Of a DNA stretch of 64,000 nt, positions 1 through 9,364 are shown piece after piece (the first letter of the stretch is position 1; the number at the start of each line of letters is the position of its first letter). The translations under genes were made by a program, and so were the position numbers. A model generated the notes under the pieces. The model was given only the letters and a program-made list of their open reading frames with translations. It had not been told where the DNA came from and searched no databases. Location: positions 144,784-208,783 of the forward strand of contig CAJNBT010000002.1 in the NCBI GenBank assembly GCA_905221085.1, given 5' to 3'. The DNA is from a bacterium (GTDB taxonomy: Bacteria > Bacillota > Bacilli > Lactobacillales > Streptococcaceae).

Positions 1-519
1 TTTCTTTATATCTGAAATATCGATTGGATTTCCAAAGTTCATATCGACACGCTCACGGCTAACCAAGCCCTTCAAAGTCATAGGACCTGTGTAGGTAACC
101 GGCATGATTCGGACCTTGGCCATCTTGGCAATCAGGGCTACGCCACCTTTAACATCGTTTGAGTGACGGCTTCCACTTGGAAACATGATGAGAGAGCGGT
201 CACTTTTTTTGAGGACATTGATAGGGTATTTGATGGCAGAGGCACTCGGATTTTCACGGTCAATAGGAAAGGCGCCACACATACGAATCCACCAACCAAA
301 GATACGGTTAGTAAAGAGTTCTTTTTTGGCCATAAAGATAAATTGTTTTGGCTTGGTCGCAAAGGCCATATATACAGGATCCCACCAGGTGCGGTGAGGG
401 GCAACTAGAATATAATTTTCATCTTGATCAGGAATTTTATCAGTATTATGATAGTGGGCATTGCCATTGATGGACCATAGGAGCAATACAACTAATCCGC
501 GTAAATAAGTATAAAACAT
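1..519 (-). CDS. plsC: 1-acyl-sn-glycerol-3-phosphate acyltransferase PlsC, C-terminus cut by window edge
   Basis: Translated from the minus strand, 173 codons are visible and the gene continues beyond base 1. The family moves an acyl chain onto lysophosphatidic acid at the inner face of the membrane, making phosphatidic acid for phospholipids. The catalytic HX4D motif is present as HRTWWD at residues 42-47, followed by the glycerophosphate-binding region GAFPIDR, the FPSGSR block (the EGTRS equivalent) and IMPVTYTG. A hydrophobic N-terminus could anchor it. The ATG at 519 is preceded by AAGGAG at a suitable distance, and a TTGCCA-17-TATAAT promoter lies upstream on the same strand. The divergent neighbour is a P-type ATPase. 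The family call is secure; acyl-chain preference cannot be read. Confidence 0.9.
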   Translation of the reverse strand, partial: MFYTYLRGLVVLLLWSINGNAHYHNTDKIPDQDENYILVAPHRTWWDPVYMAFATKPKQFIFMAKKELFTNRIFGWWIRMCGAFPIDRENPSASAIKYPINVLKKSDRSLIMFPSGSRHSNDVKGGVALIAKMAKVRIMPVTYTGPMTLKGLVSRERVDMNFGNPIDISDIKK

Positions 520-549
520 GCGATCTCCTTCGATTATTTTCTTGTTATT

Positions 550-578
550 ATTATACCTTATCAAAGAAGGGCTGGCAA
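550..578 (-). promoter_or_regulatory. plsC promoter, TTGCCA-17-TATAAT
   Basis: Read on the minus strand, TTGCCA (578-573) and TATAAT (555-550) are 17 bases apart, about 30 bases before the plsC start codon. Confidence 0.75.
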
Positions 579-615
579 ACTTTTTCTCTTGACTAGGTGC
601 ATATTTGGGATGAGA

Positions 616-652
616 TTAGAATTCTTTTAGAAAAAATGATATGATAGAATTT
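616..652 (+). promoter_or_regulatory. Extended -10 promoter predicted to give a leaderless ATPase mRNA
   Basis: TGATATGAT is an extended -10 element whose hexamer lies at 640-645. A weak -35 (TTAGAA) sits 18 bases upstream. The ATG at 653 begins 7 bases after the hexamer, where transcription would start, and no Shine-Dalgarno sequence precedes it. Confidence 0.6.
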
Positions 653-2989
653 ATGGATAAAAATAAGATTATGGGATTAACCCAAAGAGAAGTCAAGGAA
701 AGACAGGCTAAGGGCTTGGTTAATGATTTTACTGCATCGGCTAGTACCAGCACTTGGCAAATCGTTAAACGAAATGTCTTTACCCTTTTTAACGCTTTGA
801 ACTTTGCCATTGCTTTGGCGTTAGCTTTTGTGCAGGCTTGGAGCAATCTGGTCTTCTTTGCCGTTATTTGCTTTAACGCTTTTTCTGGTATTGTGACTGA
901 GCTGCGGGCTAAACACATGGTGGACAAGCTCAATCTCATGACCAAGGAAAAGGTCAAGACTATTCGTGATGGCCAAGAAATGGCTCTGAATCCTGAAGAA
1001 TTGGTGCTAGGAGATGTCATTCGTTTGTCTGCTGGGGAGCAGATTCCCAGTGATGCCTTGGTTCTGGAAGGATTTGCGGAAGTCAATGAAGCCATGTTGA
1101 CGGGGGAAAGTGATTTGGTGCAAAAGGAAGTTGACGCCTTGCTTTTGTCAGGAAGCTTCCTAGCCAGTGGGTCAGTTTTGGCTCAAGTCCACCATGTCGG
1201 GGCTGACAACTATGCTGCCAAGCTCATGCTGGAAGCCAAGACAGTTAAACCAATCAACTCCCGTATCATGAAATCGTTGGACAGGTTAGCTGGTTTTACT
1301 GGGAAGATTATCATTCCCTTTGGTCTAGCTCTCTTGCTAGAAGCCTTGATGTTGAAAAGCCTACCTCTCAAGTCATCCGTTGTCAATTCGTCGACAGCCC
1401 TTTTGGGAATGTTGCCTAAGGGAATTGCCCTTTTGACCATTACGTCGCTCTTGACTGCAGTGATTAAGCTAGGTTTGAAAAAGGTCTTGGTGCAGGAGAT
1501 GTACTCTGTTGAGACCTTGGCGCGCGTGGATATGCTCTGTCTGGACAAGACGGGTACCATCACCCAAGGAAAGATGCAGGTGGAGGCTGTTATTCCGATA
1601 ACTCAAGCTTATGGTGATGAGGCTATTGCCAGCATCCTGACCAGCTATATGGCCCATAGTGAGGATAAAAATCCAACAGCCCAAGCCATTCGTCAGCGTT
1701 TCCAAGGTCAAGTAGCCTATCCTATGATCTCTAATCTGCCTTTCTCAAGCGACCGCAAGTGGGGAGCCATGGAGTTAGAAGGTTTGGGAACAGTTTTCTT
1801 AGGTGCACCTGAGATGTTGCTGGATTCTGAGCTCCCAGAAGCCAGAGAGGCTCTAGAGAGAGGATCACGTGTCTTGGTCTTAGCTCTCAGTCAGGAGAAA
1901 TTAGACCATCACAAGCCACAGAAACCATCTGATATTCAGGCCCTGGCCTTGCTGGAAATCTTGGACCCCATTCGAGAGGGAGCAGCAGAGACGCTGGACT
2001 ATCTCCGTTCTCAGGAAGTGGGGCTCAAGATTATCTCTGGTGACAATCCAGTTACGGTATCCAGCATTGCCCAGAAGGCTGGCTTTGTAGACTATCGCAG
2101 CTATGTAGACTGTTCGAAAATAACGGATGAAGAATTGGTTGATATGGCTGAGAAAACCGCTATTTTCGGTCGTGTTTCCCCTCATCAAAAGAAACTCATC
2201 ATCCAAACGCTGAAAAAAGCAGGGCATACAACAGCTATGACAGGGGACGGAGTCAATGATATCCTGGCTCTTCGTGAGGCGGATTGTTCGATTGTGATGG
2301 CTGAGGGAGACCCTGCGACTCGTCAGATTGCTAATCTAGTTCTCTTGAACTCAGACTTTAATGATGTTCCTGAGATTCTCTTTGAAGGCCGTCGGGTGGT
2401 CAATAACATCGCCCACATTGCACCGATTTTCTTGATAAAAACCATCTACTCTTTCTTACTCGCAGTCATCTGTATTGCCAGTGCTCTTCTAGGGCGGTCA
2501 GAGTGGATCTTGATTTTCCCCTTCATTCCAATTCAGATTACCATGATCGACCAGTTCGTGGAAGGTTTCCCACCATTCGTTCTGACTTTTGAGCGAAATA
2601 TCAAACCTGTTGAGCCAAACTTCCTCAGAAGATCCATGCTTCGTGCCCTACCAAGTGCACTGATGGTCGTCTTCAGCGTTCTCTTTGTGAAACTATTTGG
2701 AAGTAGTCAAGGTTGGTCTGAGATAGAAATATCTACCCTCCTCTATTATCTACTTGGGTCTATCGGTTTCTTATCCGTATTTAGAGCCTGCATGCCATTT
2801 ACCCTATGGCGTGTCCTCTTGATTGTTTGGTCAGTAGGAGGTTTCTTAGCCACAGCTTTCTTCCCAAGAATTCAAAAACTGCTTGAAATTTCGACATTAA
2901 CAGGACAAACACTGCCGGTCTATGGGGCCATGATGCTGGTCTTTACCGTAATTTTCATCCTGACCAGTCGTTACCAAGGGAAAAAATAA
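653..2989 (+). CDS. Cation-transporting P-type (E1-E2) ATPase
   Basis: A 778-residue membrane pump that couples ATP hydrolysis to cation transport. The phosphorylation motif DKTGT has its Asp at about residue 298; a TGES actuator motif precedes it and a TGDGVND hinge motif lies near residue 530. Hydrophobic segments surround residues 45-95, 215-270 and the last 220 residues. No CPC metal-binding motif is seen in the membrane segment, so a heavy-metal (P1B) pump is unlikely; it looks like the P2/P3-like group common in lactic acid bacteria, with the ion unknown. An ATG at 641 is also in frame but overlaps the -10 hexamer, so 653 was chosen. A hairpin terminator follows, making this a single-gene unit. 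Confidence 0.9.
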   Translation: MDKNKIMGLTQREVKERQAKGLVNDFTASASTSTWQIVKRNVFTLFNALNFAIALALAFVQAWSNLVFFAVICFNAFSGIVTELRAKHMVDKLNLMTKEKVKTIRDGQEMALNPEELVLGDVIRLSAGEQIPSDALVLEGFAEVNEAMLTGESDLVQKEVDALLLSGSFLASGSVLAQVHHVGADNYAAKLMLEAKTVKPINSRIMKSLDRLAGFTGKIIIPFGLALLLEALMLKSLPLKSSVVNSSTALLGMLPKGIALLTITSLLTAVIKLGLKKVLVQEMYSVETLARVDMLCLDKTGTITQGKMQVEAVIPITQAYGDEAIASILTSYMAHSEDKNPTAQAIRQRFQGQVAYPMISNLPFSSDRKWGAMELEGLGTVFLGAPEMLLDSELPEAREALERGSRVLVLALSQEKLDHHKPQKPSDIQALALLEILDPIREGAAETLDYLRSQEVGLKIISGDNPVTVSSIAQKAGFVDYRSYVDCSKITDEELVDMAEKTAIFGRVSPHQKKLIIQTLKKAGHTTAMTGDGVNDILALREADCSIVMAEGDPATRQIANLVLLNSDFNDVPEILFEGRRVVNNIAHIAPIFLIKTIYSFLLAVICIASALLGRSEWILIFPFIPIQITMIDQFVEGFPPFVLTFERNIKPVEPNFLRRSMLRALPSALMVVFSVLFVKLFGSSQGWSEIEISTLLYYLLGSIGFLSVFRACMPFTLWRVLLIVWSVGGFLATAFFPRIQKLLEISTLTGQTLPVYGAMMLVFTVIFILTSRYQGKK

Positions 2990-2996
2990 AGAAAGA

Positions 2997-3023
2997 CTGC
3001 AATCTGTGGATTGCGGTTTTTTT
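2997..3023 (+). terminator. Rho-independent terminator after the ATPase
   Basis: An 8-bp stem (CTGCAATC with GATTGCGG, one wobble-type mismatch) is followed by seven T. Confidence 0.8.
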
Positions 3024-3090
3024 AGGTGCAAGATTGCCAGCCGGAATGTGGTATAATAAAAGGTAACAGAGTTTTGGAAAGTGAGAGAAG

Positions 3091-3768
3091 ATGATTTCAA
3101 AGAGATTAGAATTGGTGGCTTCCTTTGTGCCACAGGGAACTATTTTACTAGATGTGGGAAGTGACCATGCTTATCTGCCAATTGAGTTGGTTGAGAGAGG
3201 CCAAATCGAAGGAGCTATTGCAGGGGAGGTTGTGGAAGGTCCTTACCAGTCTGCGGTTAAAAATGTTGAAGCTCACGGCCTAAAGGAGAAAATCCAAGTC
3301 CGTTTAGCCAATGGCTTGGCAGCCTTTGAAGAGGCAGATCAGGTATCGGTCATCACCATTGCCGGTATGGGAGGCCGTTTGATTGCTAGGATTTTAGAGG
3401 AGGGCTTGGACAAGTTAGCTAATGTAGAGCGTTTAATACTCCAGCCCAATAATCGTGAAGACGACTTGCGCATTTGGTTGCAAGACCACGGTTTTCAGAT
3501 TGTAGCAGAAAGCATCTTAGAAGAAGCTGGCAAGTTTTATGAAATTCTAGTGGTGGAAGCCGGACAAATGAAGCTATCAGCCAGAGATGTCCGCTTTGGC
3601 CCCTTCTTGTCCAAAGAAGTCAGTCCAGTATTTATCCAAAAATGGCAGAAAGAAGCTGTTAAGCTAGAATTCGCCCTCGGACAAATTCCAGAAAAAAATC
3701 TGGAGGAACGTCAAGTTTTAGTAGATAAAATTCAAGCCATCAAGGAGGTTCTCCATGCTAGCAAGTGA
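3091..3768 (+). CDS. trmK: tRNA (adenine22-N1)-methyltransferase
   Basis: A 225-residue Rossmann-fold methyltransferase that places m1A at position 22 of bacterial tRNAs using S-adenosylmethionine. The SAM-binding motif [12 protein letters not shown] lies near residues 19-30, and the family's catalytic block appears as LQPNNRE; the C-terminal third is a helical extension typical of TrmK. An extended -10 (TGGTATAAT, 3051-3056) lies upstream and GAGAGAAG serves as ribosome site. Its 3' end overlaps the next gene by 14 bases, the usual trmK-Nif3 pairing in Firmicutes. Length matches the family. Confidence 0.9.
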   Translation: MISKRLELVASFVPQGTILLDVGSDHAYLPIELVERGQIEGAIAGEVVEGPYQSAVKNVEAHGLKEKIQVRLANGLAAFEEADQVSVITIAGMGGRLIARILEEGLDKLANVERLILQPNNREDDLRIWLQDHGFQIVAESILEEAGKFYEILVVEAGQMKLSARDVRFGPFLSKEVSPVFIQKWQKEAVKLEFALGQIPEKNLEERQVLVDKIQAIKEVLHASK

Positions 3769-4552
3769 AGTGATTAAATGTTATGAAGCCTTTTGTCCTC
3801 AAGAATTTTCTATGGAGGGAGATAGTCGTGGCCTGCAAATTGGCACTTTGCACAAGGATATCCAAAGGGTCATGATCGCTCTCGATATTCGTGAAGAAAC
3901 GGTGGCTGAAGCCATTGAAAAGGGTGTGGATTTGATTATCGTCAAGCACGCGCCGATTTTCCGTCCCATCAAGGATTTGGTAGCTAGCCGTCCACAAAAT
4001 CAGATTTACATTGATCTGATAAAGCATGATATCGCAGTTTATGTCAGCCATACCAATATTGACATCGTTGAAAATGGCCTCAATGACTGGTTTTGTCAGA
4101 TGCTAGGTATCGAGGAGACGACTTATCTACAGGAGACAGGTCCAGAACGTGGAATTGGACGTATTGGGAATATTCAACCTAAGACATTTGGAGAATTGGC
4201 CCAGCATGTTAAGCAAGTCTTTGGCCTAGATAGTCTTCGAATGGTGCATTATCAAGAGACTGATTTGCAGAAGCCTATTTCAAGAGTGGCTATCTGTGGT
4301 GGTAGCGGGCAGTCATTCTATAAGGATGCTTTGGCAAAGGGAGCAGATGTCTATATCACTGGTGACATTTATTACCACACTGCACATGATATGCTGTCTG
4401 ATGGCTTGTTAGCACTGGATCCAGGTCACTATATCGAAGTGCTTTTTGTGGAAAAAATTGCAGAGCTTCTTAATCAATGGAAAGAGGAAAAAGGCTGGGA
4501 TATTGATATCTTGCCTAGTCAAGCATCGACCAATCCTTTCCACCATATCTAG
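3755..4552 (+). CDS. Nif3-like dinuclear metal-centre protein (YqfO family)
   Basis: A 265-residue NIF3/DUF34 protein. Family members form toroidal hexamers with a two-metal site, but their reaction is still debated; GTP cyclohydrolase-like or metal-chaperone roles have been proposed. Metal-ligand blocks are visible as VKHAPIF (residues about 63-69), SHTNID (about 95-100), [10 protein letters not shown] and the C-terminal GHYIE. This is the short form, lacking the central PII-like insertion of longer homologues. The ATG at 3755 follows AAGGAGG and lies inside the end of trmK, so translation is probably coupled. Confidence 0.88.
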   Translation: MLASEVIKCYEAFCPQEFSMEGDSRGLQIGTLHKDIQRVMIALDIREETVAEAIEKGVDLIIVKHAPIFRPIKDLVASRPQNQIYIDLIKHDIAVYVSHTNIDIVENGLNDWFCQMLGIEETTYLQETGPERGIGRIGNIQPKTFGELAQHVKQVFGLDSLRMVHYQETDLQKPISRVAICGGSGQSFYKDALAKGADVYITGDIYYHTAHDMLSDGLLALDPGHYIEVLFVEKIAELLNQWKEEKGWDIDILPSQASTNPFHHI

Positions 4553-4568
4553 TTAGAAGGTGAAGACA

Positions 4569-5672
4569 ATGAAGAAAGTTGCTATTATCGGAGCAGGGAT
4601 TGTGGGAGCAACAGCTGCCTACTATCTCTCGAAAGAAAGTGACCTTGAGGTAACCGTTTTTGACCATGGACAGGGGCAGGCTACCAAGGCAGCGGCGGGC
4701 ATTATCAGTCCTTGGTTTTCAAAACGCCGCAATAAAGCATGGTACAAGATGGCACGCTTGGGGGCTGACTTTTATGTGGATTTGTTGGCTGATTTAGAAA
4801 AATCAGGACAAGAAATCGACTTTTACCAGCGTTCGGGAGTTTTTCTCTTGAAAAAGGATGAGTCCAAGTTAGAAGAACTCTATCAACTGGCTCTTCAGCG
4901 TAGGGAAGAATCTCCTTTAATAGGTCAGTTAGCTATTTTGGACCAAGCCTCAGCTAATGAATTATTCCCTGATTTGCAGGGATTTGACCGTCTGCTCTAT
5001 GCTTCTGGTGGAGCGAGGGTAGATGGCCAACTCTTAGTGACTCGTTTGCTGGAAGCTAGTCAGGTCAAGCTGGTCAAAGAAAAAGTGAGTCTGATACCTT
5101 TAGCATCAGGTTACCAGATTGGCGCAGAGGTGTTTGATCAGGTTATTTTGGCGACGGGAGCTTGGTTGGGGGACTTGTTAGAACCCTTGGGTTATGCTGT
5201 GGATGTCCGTCCTCAAAAAGGACAACTAAGAGATTATCAACTTGCCCAAGACATGGAAGCTTACCCTGTTGTTATGCCAGAAGGGGAGTGGGATTTGATT
5301 CCTTTTGCAGGTGGGAAATTATCCCTAGGCGCTACTCATGAAAATGACATGGGATTTGACTTGACCGTAGATGAAACCTTACTCCAACAAATGGAGGAGG
5401 CAGCCTTGCCTCACTATCCAGTCTTGGCAGTAGCGACTTCAAGAGCTGAGCGTGTGGGAATCCGTGCTTATACCAGTGATTTCTCTCCTTTTTTTGGGCA
5501 GGTGCCAGAATTGGCAGGTGTCTATGCTGCTAGTGGACTAGGTTCATCAGGTCTCACAACTGGTCCTATCATTGGTTACCATCTAGCTCAACTGGTTCAA
5601 GGAAAGGACTTGACCTTGGATCCTCTAAACTATCCAATTGAAAACTATGTCAAACGAGTAAAAAGTGAATAA
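4569..5672 (+). CDS. FAD-dependent DAO-family oxidoreductase
   Basis: A 367-residue flavoenzyme of the D-amino-acid-oxidase/glycine-oxidase (DadA-like) fold. The N-terminus has the dinucleotide motif VAIIGAGIVGA, and the C-terminus carries the second FAD-contact block (GVYAASGLGSSGLTTG). The substrate, an amine or amino acid, cannot be assigned from sequence. The ATG at 4569 was chosen because AGAAGGTGA precedes it; a GTG nine bases upstream falls inside that ribosome site. It lies 16 bases after the Nif3 gene, so it is probably the third gene of the trmK unit. Confidence 0.85.
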   Translation: MKKVAIIGAGIVGATAAYYLSKESDLEVTVFDHGQGQATKAAAGIISPWFSKRRNKAWYKMARLGADFYVDLLADLEKSGQEIDFYQRSGVFLLKKDESKLEELYQLALQRREESPLIGQLAILDQASANELFPDLQGFDRLLYASGGARVDGQLLVTRLLEASQVKLVKEKVSLIPLASGYQIGAEVFDQVILATGAWLGDLLEPLGYAVDVRPQKGQLRDYQLAQDMEAYPVVMPEGEWDLIPFAGGKLSLGATHENDMGFDLTVDETLLQQMEEAALPHYPVLAVATSRAERVGIRAYTSDFSPFFGQVPELAGVYAASGLGSSGLTTGPIIGYHLAQLVQGKDLTLDPLNYPIENYVKRVKSE

Positions 5673-5712
5673 GCATTTTACTGAAATTTTAGCCTACCCT
5701 CTAGGATGGCAA

Positions 5713-5741
5713 ATGACATTCCCTATCAAAAATGATAAAAT
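5713..5741 (+). promoter_or_regulatory. galE promoter, ATGACA-17-TAAAAT
   Basis: A -35-like ATGACA (5713-5718) and a -10-like TAAAAT (5736-5741) are separated by 17 bases, 33 bases before the galE start codon. Confidence 0.6.
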
Positions 5742-5774
5742 AAGAAAAAATAATCCGAGAATCGAGGAAAACAG

Positions 5775-6794
5775 ATGCAAGAAAAGATTTTGGTAACAGG
5801 TGGAGCTGGTTTTATCGGAACCCACACAGTTATTGAGTTAGTCCAAGCAGGTCATCAGGTTGTTGTGGTGGATAACCTTGTTAATAGTAACAGAAAAAGT
5901 TTAGAAGTTGTTGAGAGAATTACAGGAGTTGAAGTGCCTTTTTATGAGGCTGATATCCGTGATACAGATAACCTCAGAGACATTTTCAAACAAGAAGAAC
6001 CAACAGGGGTCATTCACTTTGCTGGTTTGAAGGCTGTCGGTGAATCTACTCGTATTCCTCTTGCCTACTATGACAATAATATCGCTGGAACTGTTAGCCT
6101 TTTGAAAGCCATGGAAGAAAATAACTGTAAAAACATCATTTTCAGTTCTTCTGCGACAGTTTACGGAGATCCTCATACAGTGCCAATCTTGGAAGATTTC
6201 CCACTGTCAGTGACCAATCCATATGGCCGTACTAAACTCATGCTAGAGGAAATTTTGACGGATATTTACAAGGCAGACTCAGAATGGAATGTGGTCTTAC
6301 TTCGTTACTTTAACCCAATCGGAGCCCATGAGAGTGGAGATCTGGGAGAAAATCCAAACGGTATTCCAAACAACCTCTTGCCATATGTGACTCAAGTAGC
6401 AGTTGGGAAATTAGAGCAAGTGCAAGTGTTTGGAGACGATTACGATACGGAAGATGGAACTGGTGTTCGTGATTATATCCACGTTGTCGATTTGGCTAAA
6501 GGTCACGTTGCAGCTCTACAAAAAATCCAAAAGGGTTCAGGCCTAAACGTTTATAACCTTGGAACAGGTAAAGGCTATTCTGTTCTTGAAATTATCCAAA
6601 ACATGGAAAAAGCAGTGGGACGCCCAATTCCTTACCGCATCGTAGACCGTCGCCCAGGTGATATCGCAGCCTGCTATTCAGATCCTGCAAAAGCCAAAGC
6701 AGAATTGGGCTGGGAAGCAGAACTCGGCATCACCCAAATGTGTGAAGATGCATGGCGTTGGCAAAGTAAGCATCCAAATGGATTTGAAGACTAA
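5775..6794 (+). CDS. galE: UDP-glucose 4-epimerase
   Basis: A 339-residue short-chain dehydrogenase-type epimerase interconverting UDP-glucose and UDP-galactose with bound NAD. The NAD motif GGAGFIG is at residues 9-15, the SSSATVYG block supplies the catalytic Ser, and NPYGRTK contains the YxxxK pair. Length and motif order match GalE. A GAGGAAA ribosome site precedes the ATG. It stands apart from any gal or lac operon and runs directly into a glycosyltransferase gene, so it may feed surface-sugar synthesis rather than galactose use; that is inferred from context only. Confidence 0.92.
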   Translation: MQEKILVTGGAGFIGTHTVIELVQAGHQVVVVDNLVNSNRKSLEVVERITGVEVPFYEADIRDTDNLRDIFKQEEPTGVIHFAGLKAVGESTRIPLAYYDNNIAGTVSLLKAMEENNCKNIIFSSSATVYGDPHTVPILEDFPLSVTNPYGRTKLMLEEILTDIYKADSEWNVVLLRYFNPIGAHESGDLGENPNGIPNNLLPYVTQVAVGKLEQVQVFGDDYDTEDGTGVRDYIHVVDLAKGHVAALQKIQKGSGLNVYNLGTGKGYSVLEIIQNMEKAVGRPIPYRIVDRRPGDIAACYSDPAKAKAELGWEAELGITQMCEDAWRWQSKHPNGFED

Positions 6795-6795
6795 G

Positions 6796-7761
6796 ATGGT
6801 GATGTCAATCATTGTCCCCTGTTTAAACGAAGAGGAAGTACTTCCTCTTTTTTATCAGGCTTTGGAAGCTTTACTTCCAGATTTGGAAACAGAAATCGAG
6901 TATGTCTTTGTCGATGATGGATCGAGCGATGGAACCTTGGAACTCTTAAAGGCCTATCGGGAGCAAAATTCGGCAGTTCATTATATTTCTTTCTCGCGAA
7001 ATTTTGGAAAAGAAGCAGCCCTCTATGCAGGTTTGCAATATGCGACAGGGGATTTGGTGGTGGTGATGGATGCAGACCTCCAGGATCCTCCTAGTATGCT
7101 GCTTGAGATGAAAGCCTTGCTAGACCGGAATGTGGACTTGGACTGTGTTGGAACAAGGAGAACTAGTCGGGAGGGAGAACCCTTCTTTCGCAGTTTTTGT
7201 GCTAATCTCTTTTACCGCCTTATGCAAAAAATTAGTCCAGTAGCCCTGCCGTCAGGTGTCCGTGATTTTCGCATGATGAGAAGGTCTGTGGTCGATGCCA
7301 TTTTAAGCTTGACGGAGTCCAACCGTTTTTCTAAGGGACTCTTTGCCTGGGTCGGTTTTAAAACCCACTATCTGGACTATCCAAATGTCGAAAGGCAGGC
7401 TGGCAAGACCAGTTGGAGTTTTAGGCAACTCTTTTTCTACTCCATTGAAGGGATTGTTAACTTTTCAGATTTTCCCTTGATTATAGCCTTTGTGGCAGGT
7501 CTCCTATCTTGTTTTATTTCTCTGTTAATGACCTTTTTTGTTGTAGTTCGGACTCTCATTTTGGGAAATCCGACATCAGGTTGGACCTCTCTGATGGCTG
7601 TTATTCTCTTTCTTGGAGGCATCCAACTCTTGACCATTGGGATTCTCGGCAAGTATATTAGTAAGATCTATCTAGAGACTAAAAAAAGACCACTTTATCT
7701 TATCAAAGAAAAAAGTGATCTTCCTATTTTAACCGAAAAAAATAGAGAGAAAAGACTATAA
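6796..7761 (+). CDS. GtrB/DPM1-like membrane glycosyltransferase, GT2 family
   Basis: A 321-residue inner-membrane transferase expected to move a sugar from a nucleotide donor to undecaprenyl phosphate. The GT2 domain shows DDGSSDGT and the metal-binding DADLQDPP; two hydrophobic segments near residues 230-260 and 265-290 fit the GtrB C-terminal membrane pair. The start codon lies one base after the galE stop, so translation is probably coupled; ATG at 6796 or 6802 are both possible. An in-frame upstream extension inside galE (from 6658) is judged a shadow. No GtrA-type flippase is beside it. The donor is unknown; UDP-Gal or UDP-Glc is suggested by galE. Confidence 0.87.
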   Translation: MVMSIIVPCLNEEEVLPLFYQALEALLPDLETEIEYVFVDDGSSDGTLELLKAYREQNSAVHYISFSRNFGKEAALYAGLQYATGDLVVVMDADLQDPPSMLLEMKALLDRNVDLDCVGTRRTSREGEPFFRSFCANLFYRLMQKISPVALPSGVRDFRMMRRSVVDAILSLTESNRFSKGLFAWVGFKTHYLDYPNVERQAGKTSWSFRQLFFYSIEGIVNFSDFPLIIAFVAGLLSCFISLLMTFFVVVRTLILGNPTSGWTSLMAVILFLGGIQLLTIGILGKYISKIYLETKKRPLYLIKEKSDLPILTEKNREKRL

Positions 7762-7811
7762 TTTTACATGGAAATATGCTAAACTAGAAGGAGTGGATTA
7801 CCGCCATTGAT

Positions 7812-8018
7812 TTAGGATTCCTGGCTTCCAATCAGGGCGCGAGTTGGGCAATTTTTAACAGCCTCTAAGACGTCCTGACTAGGAGAAATTTCTTTTTCTA
7901 ATTGATCAGGATCATCGTAAAAACGTACGATTCCATTATCGTGATAATCAAATAAATCAGAATAAGTTTGACAAAGCCCACAGGCGATGCAACGTTCGGG
8001 TATAAGTGTGATTTTCAT
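7812..8018 (-). CDS. Small [4Fe-4S] ferredoxin
   Basis: A 68-residue ferredoxin with one cluster: CIACGLC near the N-terminus and a distal NCPTRAL supply the four Cys ligands in the CxxCxxC...CP pattern. It is a soluble electron carrier; the partner enzyme is not evident nearby. The start at 8018 removes an unlikely hydrophobic extension and matches the family. No Shine-Dalgarno is seen; TATAAA lies 7 bases upstream, so the message may be leaderless. It converges on the glycosyltransferase and diverges from the LysM gene. Confidence 0.85.
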   Translation of the reverse strand: MKITLIPERCIACGLCQTYSDLFDYHDNGIVRFYDDPDQLEKEISPSQDVLEAVKNCPTRALIGSQES

Positions 8019-8069
8019 GTTCATATTTATATTGTAATAAGAAAAGTAAAAAAAAACAAGGAGTAAGGT

Positions 8070-8555
8070 ATGGCAAAAGAACCGTGGCAAGAAGATATTT
8101 ATGAAAATCAAGAAGAAACAAGATCAGGCCGTCGTTCGAGAACACAGGGTGGGGGAGTCATTGCGAATCGTATCCTAACTATTTTAGCAAGTATTTTCTT
8201 TGTGATTGTAGTTGTGATGATTATTGTTCTGATTTATCTGTCATCGGGTGGGAGTAATCGTACAGCAGCCTTGAAAGATTTTCATGATTCTGATGCAAAT
8301 GTAGTACAGATTTCATCTTCTAGTAGTTCAGAGCAGGCATCTTCTGGTTCAGAAGAAAAGGTAGAAGAGTCATCTAGTAGTTCAGAACATCCAACTGATC
8401 CAGAAGGAACTACAAAAGTTTTGGCTGGAGAAGGAGAAGCAGCCATTGCCGCTCGTGCAGGAATCTCGATTGCTCAGTTGGAAGCCTTAAATCCTGGACA
8501 TATGGCTACAGGATCTTGGTTTGCTAATCCAGGTGATGTTGTCAAAATCAAATAG
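8070..8555 (+). CDS. Single-pass membrane protein with C-terminal LysM domain
   Basis: A 161-residue protein of the SAG1386/EF1546 type. It has a charged cytoplasmic N-terminus, one membrane helix at about residues 31-58, a low-complexity Ser/Glu linker (runs of SSSSS) and a C-terminal LysM module (about 115-161, with [18 protein letters not shown] and PGDVVKIK). LysM modules bind N-acetylglucosamine polymers, so it probably tethers membrane to peptidoglycan. AAGGAG precedes the ATG. The cmk gene starts 8 bases downstream, and the pair is conserved in streptococci. Confidence 0.85.
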   Translation: MAKEPWQEDIYENQEETRSGRRSRTQGGGVIANRILTILASIFFVIVVVMIIVLIYLSSGGSNRTAALKDFHDSDANVVQISSSSSSEQASSGSEEKVEESSSSSEHPTDPEGTTKVLAGEGEAAIAARAGISIAQLEALNPGHMATGSWFANPGDVVKIK

Positions 8556-8563
8556 GAGTTGAT

Positions 8564-9235
8564 ATGAAAATAATTCAAATTGCTATTGATGGTCCAGCTT
8601 CCAGCGGTAAGAGTACAGTTGCAAAGATTATTGCCAAGGATTTTGGATACACCTATCTAGATACAGGTGCTATGTATCGTGCAGCGACCTACATGGCTCT
8701 CAGGAACCAATTAGGAGTTGAACAAGTTGAAGAACTCTTAGACTTATTGGACCAGCATCCAATCAGCTTTGGACGTTCAGAAACTGGAGAACAGCTTGTC
8801 TTTGTAGGAGATGTGGATATTACCCATCCTATCCGTGAAAATGAAGTGACCAATCATGTTTCAGCCATTGCGGCAATTCCTGAAGTGCGTGAGAAACTAG
8901 TTTCTCTCCAACAAGAGATTGCCCAGCAAGGTGGGATTGTTATGGATGGTCGCGATATTGGAACTGTTGTACTGCCACAAGCAGAACTGAAAATTTTTCT
9001 AGTAGCCTCTGTTGATGAAAGAGCAGAGCGCCGTTACAAGGAAAATATTGCCAAGGGAATTGAGACAGACCTTGAAACCTTAAAAGAGGAAATTGCTGCG
9101 CGTGACTACAAGGATAGTCATCGTGAGACTTCGCCTCTCAAACAAGCAGAGGATGCTGTCTACCTTGATACAACTGGCTTGAACATTCAAGAAGTAGTTG
9201 AAAAAATCAAAGCAGAAGCTGAAAAAAGAATGTAA
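8564..9235 (+). CDS. cmk: Cytidylate kinase
   Basis: A 223-residue cytosolic kinase phosphorylating CMP and dCMP with ATP in pyrimidine nucleotide synthesis. The P-loop GPASSGKST is at residues 10-18, the nucleoside-binding DTGAMYRA block follows, and MDGRDIGT lies in the second half. Length is normal. It is probably cotranscribed with the LysM gene and ends at a good terminator. Confidence 0.95.
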   Translation: MKIIQIAIDGPASSGKSTVAKIIAKDFGYTYLDTGAMYRAATYMALRNQLGVEQVEELLDLLDQHPISFGRSETGEQLVFVGDVDITHPIRENEVTNHVSAIAAIPEVREKLVSLQQEIAQQGGIVMDGRDIGTVVLPQAELKIFLVASVDERAERRYKENIAKGIETDLETLKEEIAARDYKDSHRETSPLKQAEDAVYLDTTGLNIQEVVEKIKAEAEKRM

Positions 9236-9240
9236 ATGTA

Positions 9241-9270
9241 AAAAAGCCGATAGATTGATATCGGTTTTTT
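9241..9270 (+). terminator. Terminator after cmk
   Basis: CCGATA and TATCGG form a stem around a 6-base loop, flanked by A-rich sequence upstream and six T downstream. Confidence 0.85.
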
Positions 9271-9276
9271 CTAAAT

Positions 9277-9305
9277 TTGTCAAAATGCTGATTTTAAGGT
9301 ATAAT
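9277..9305 (+). promoter_or_regulatory. phnA promoter, TTGTCA-17-TATAAT
   Basis: The hexamers are at 9277-9282 and 9300-9305 with a 17-base spacer. The leader is about 53 bases and ends with AAGGAGA. Confidence 0.8.
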
Positions 9306-9364
9306 AGTTGCTGTTCGAGAAATTTTGATTTTCAAAGAATAGTGAATGATGATAAGGAGAAACT

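Noticed and set aside
6658..6795. In-frame extension of the glycosyltransferase inside galE
   Set aside because: It has no ribosome site, encodes non-homologous sequence, and the family start aligns with the ATG at 6796 or 6802.
7790..7809. Tiny frame GTG-GAT-TAC-CGC-CAT-TGA after AGAAGGA
   Set aside because: Only five codons; a ribosome-site-like tract alone is not enough to claim a peptide.
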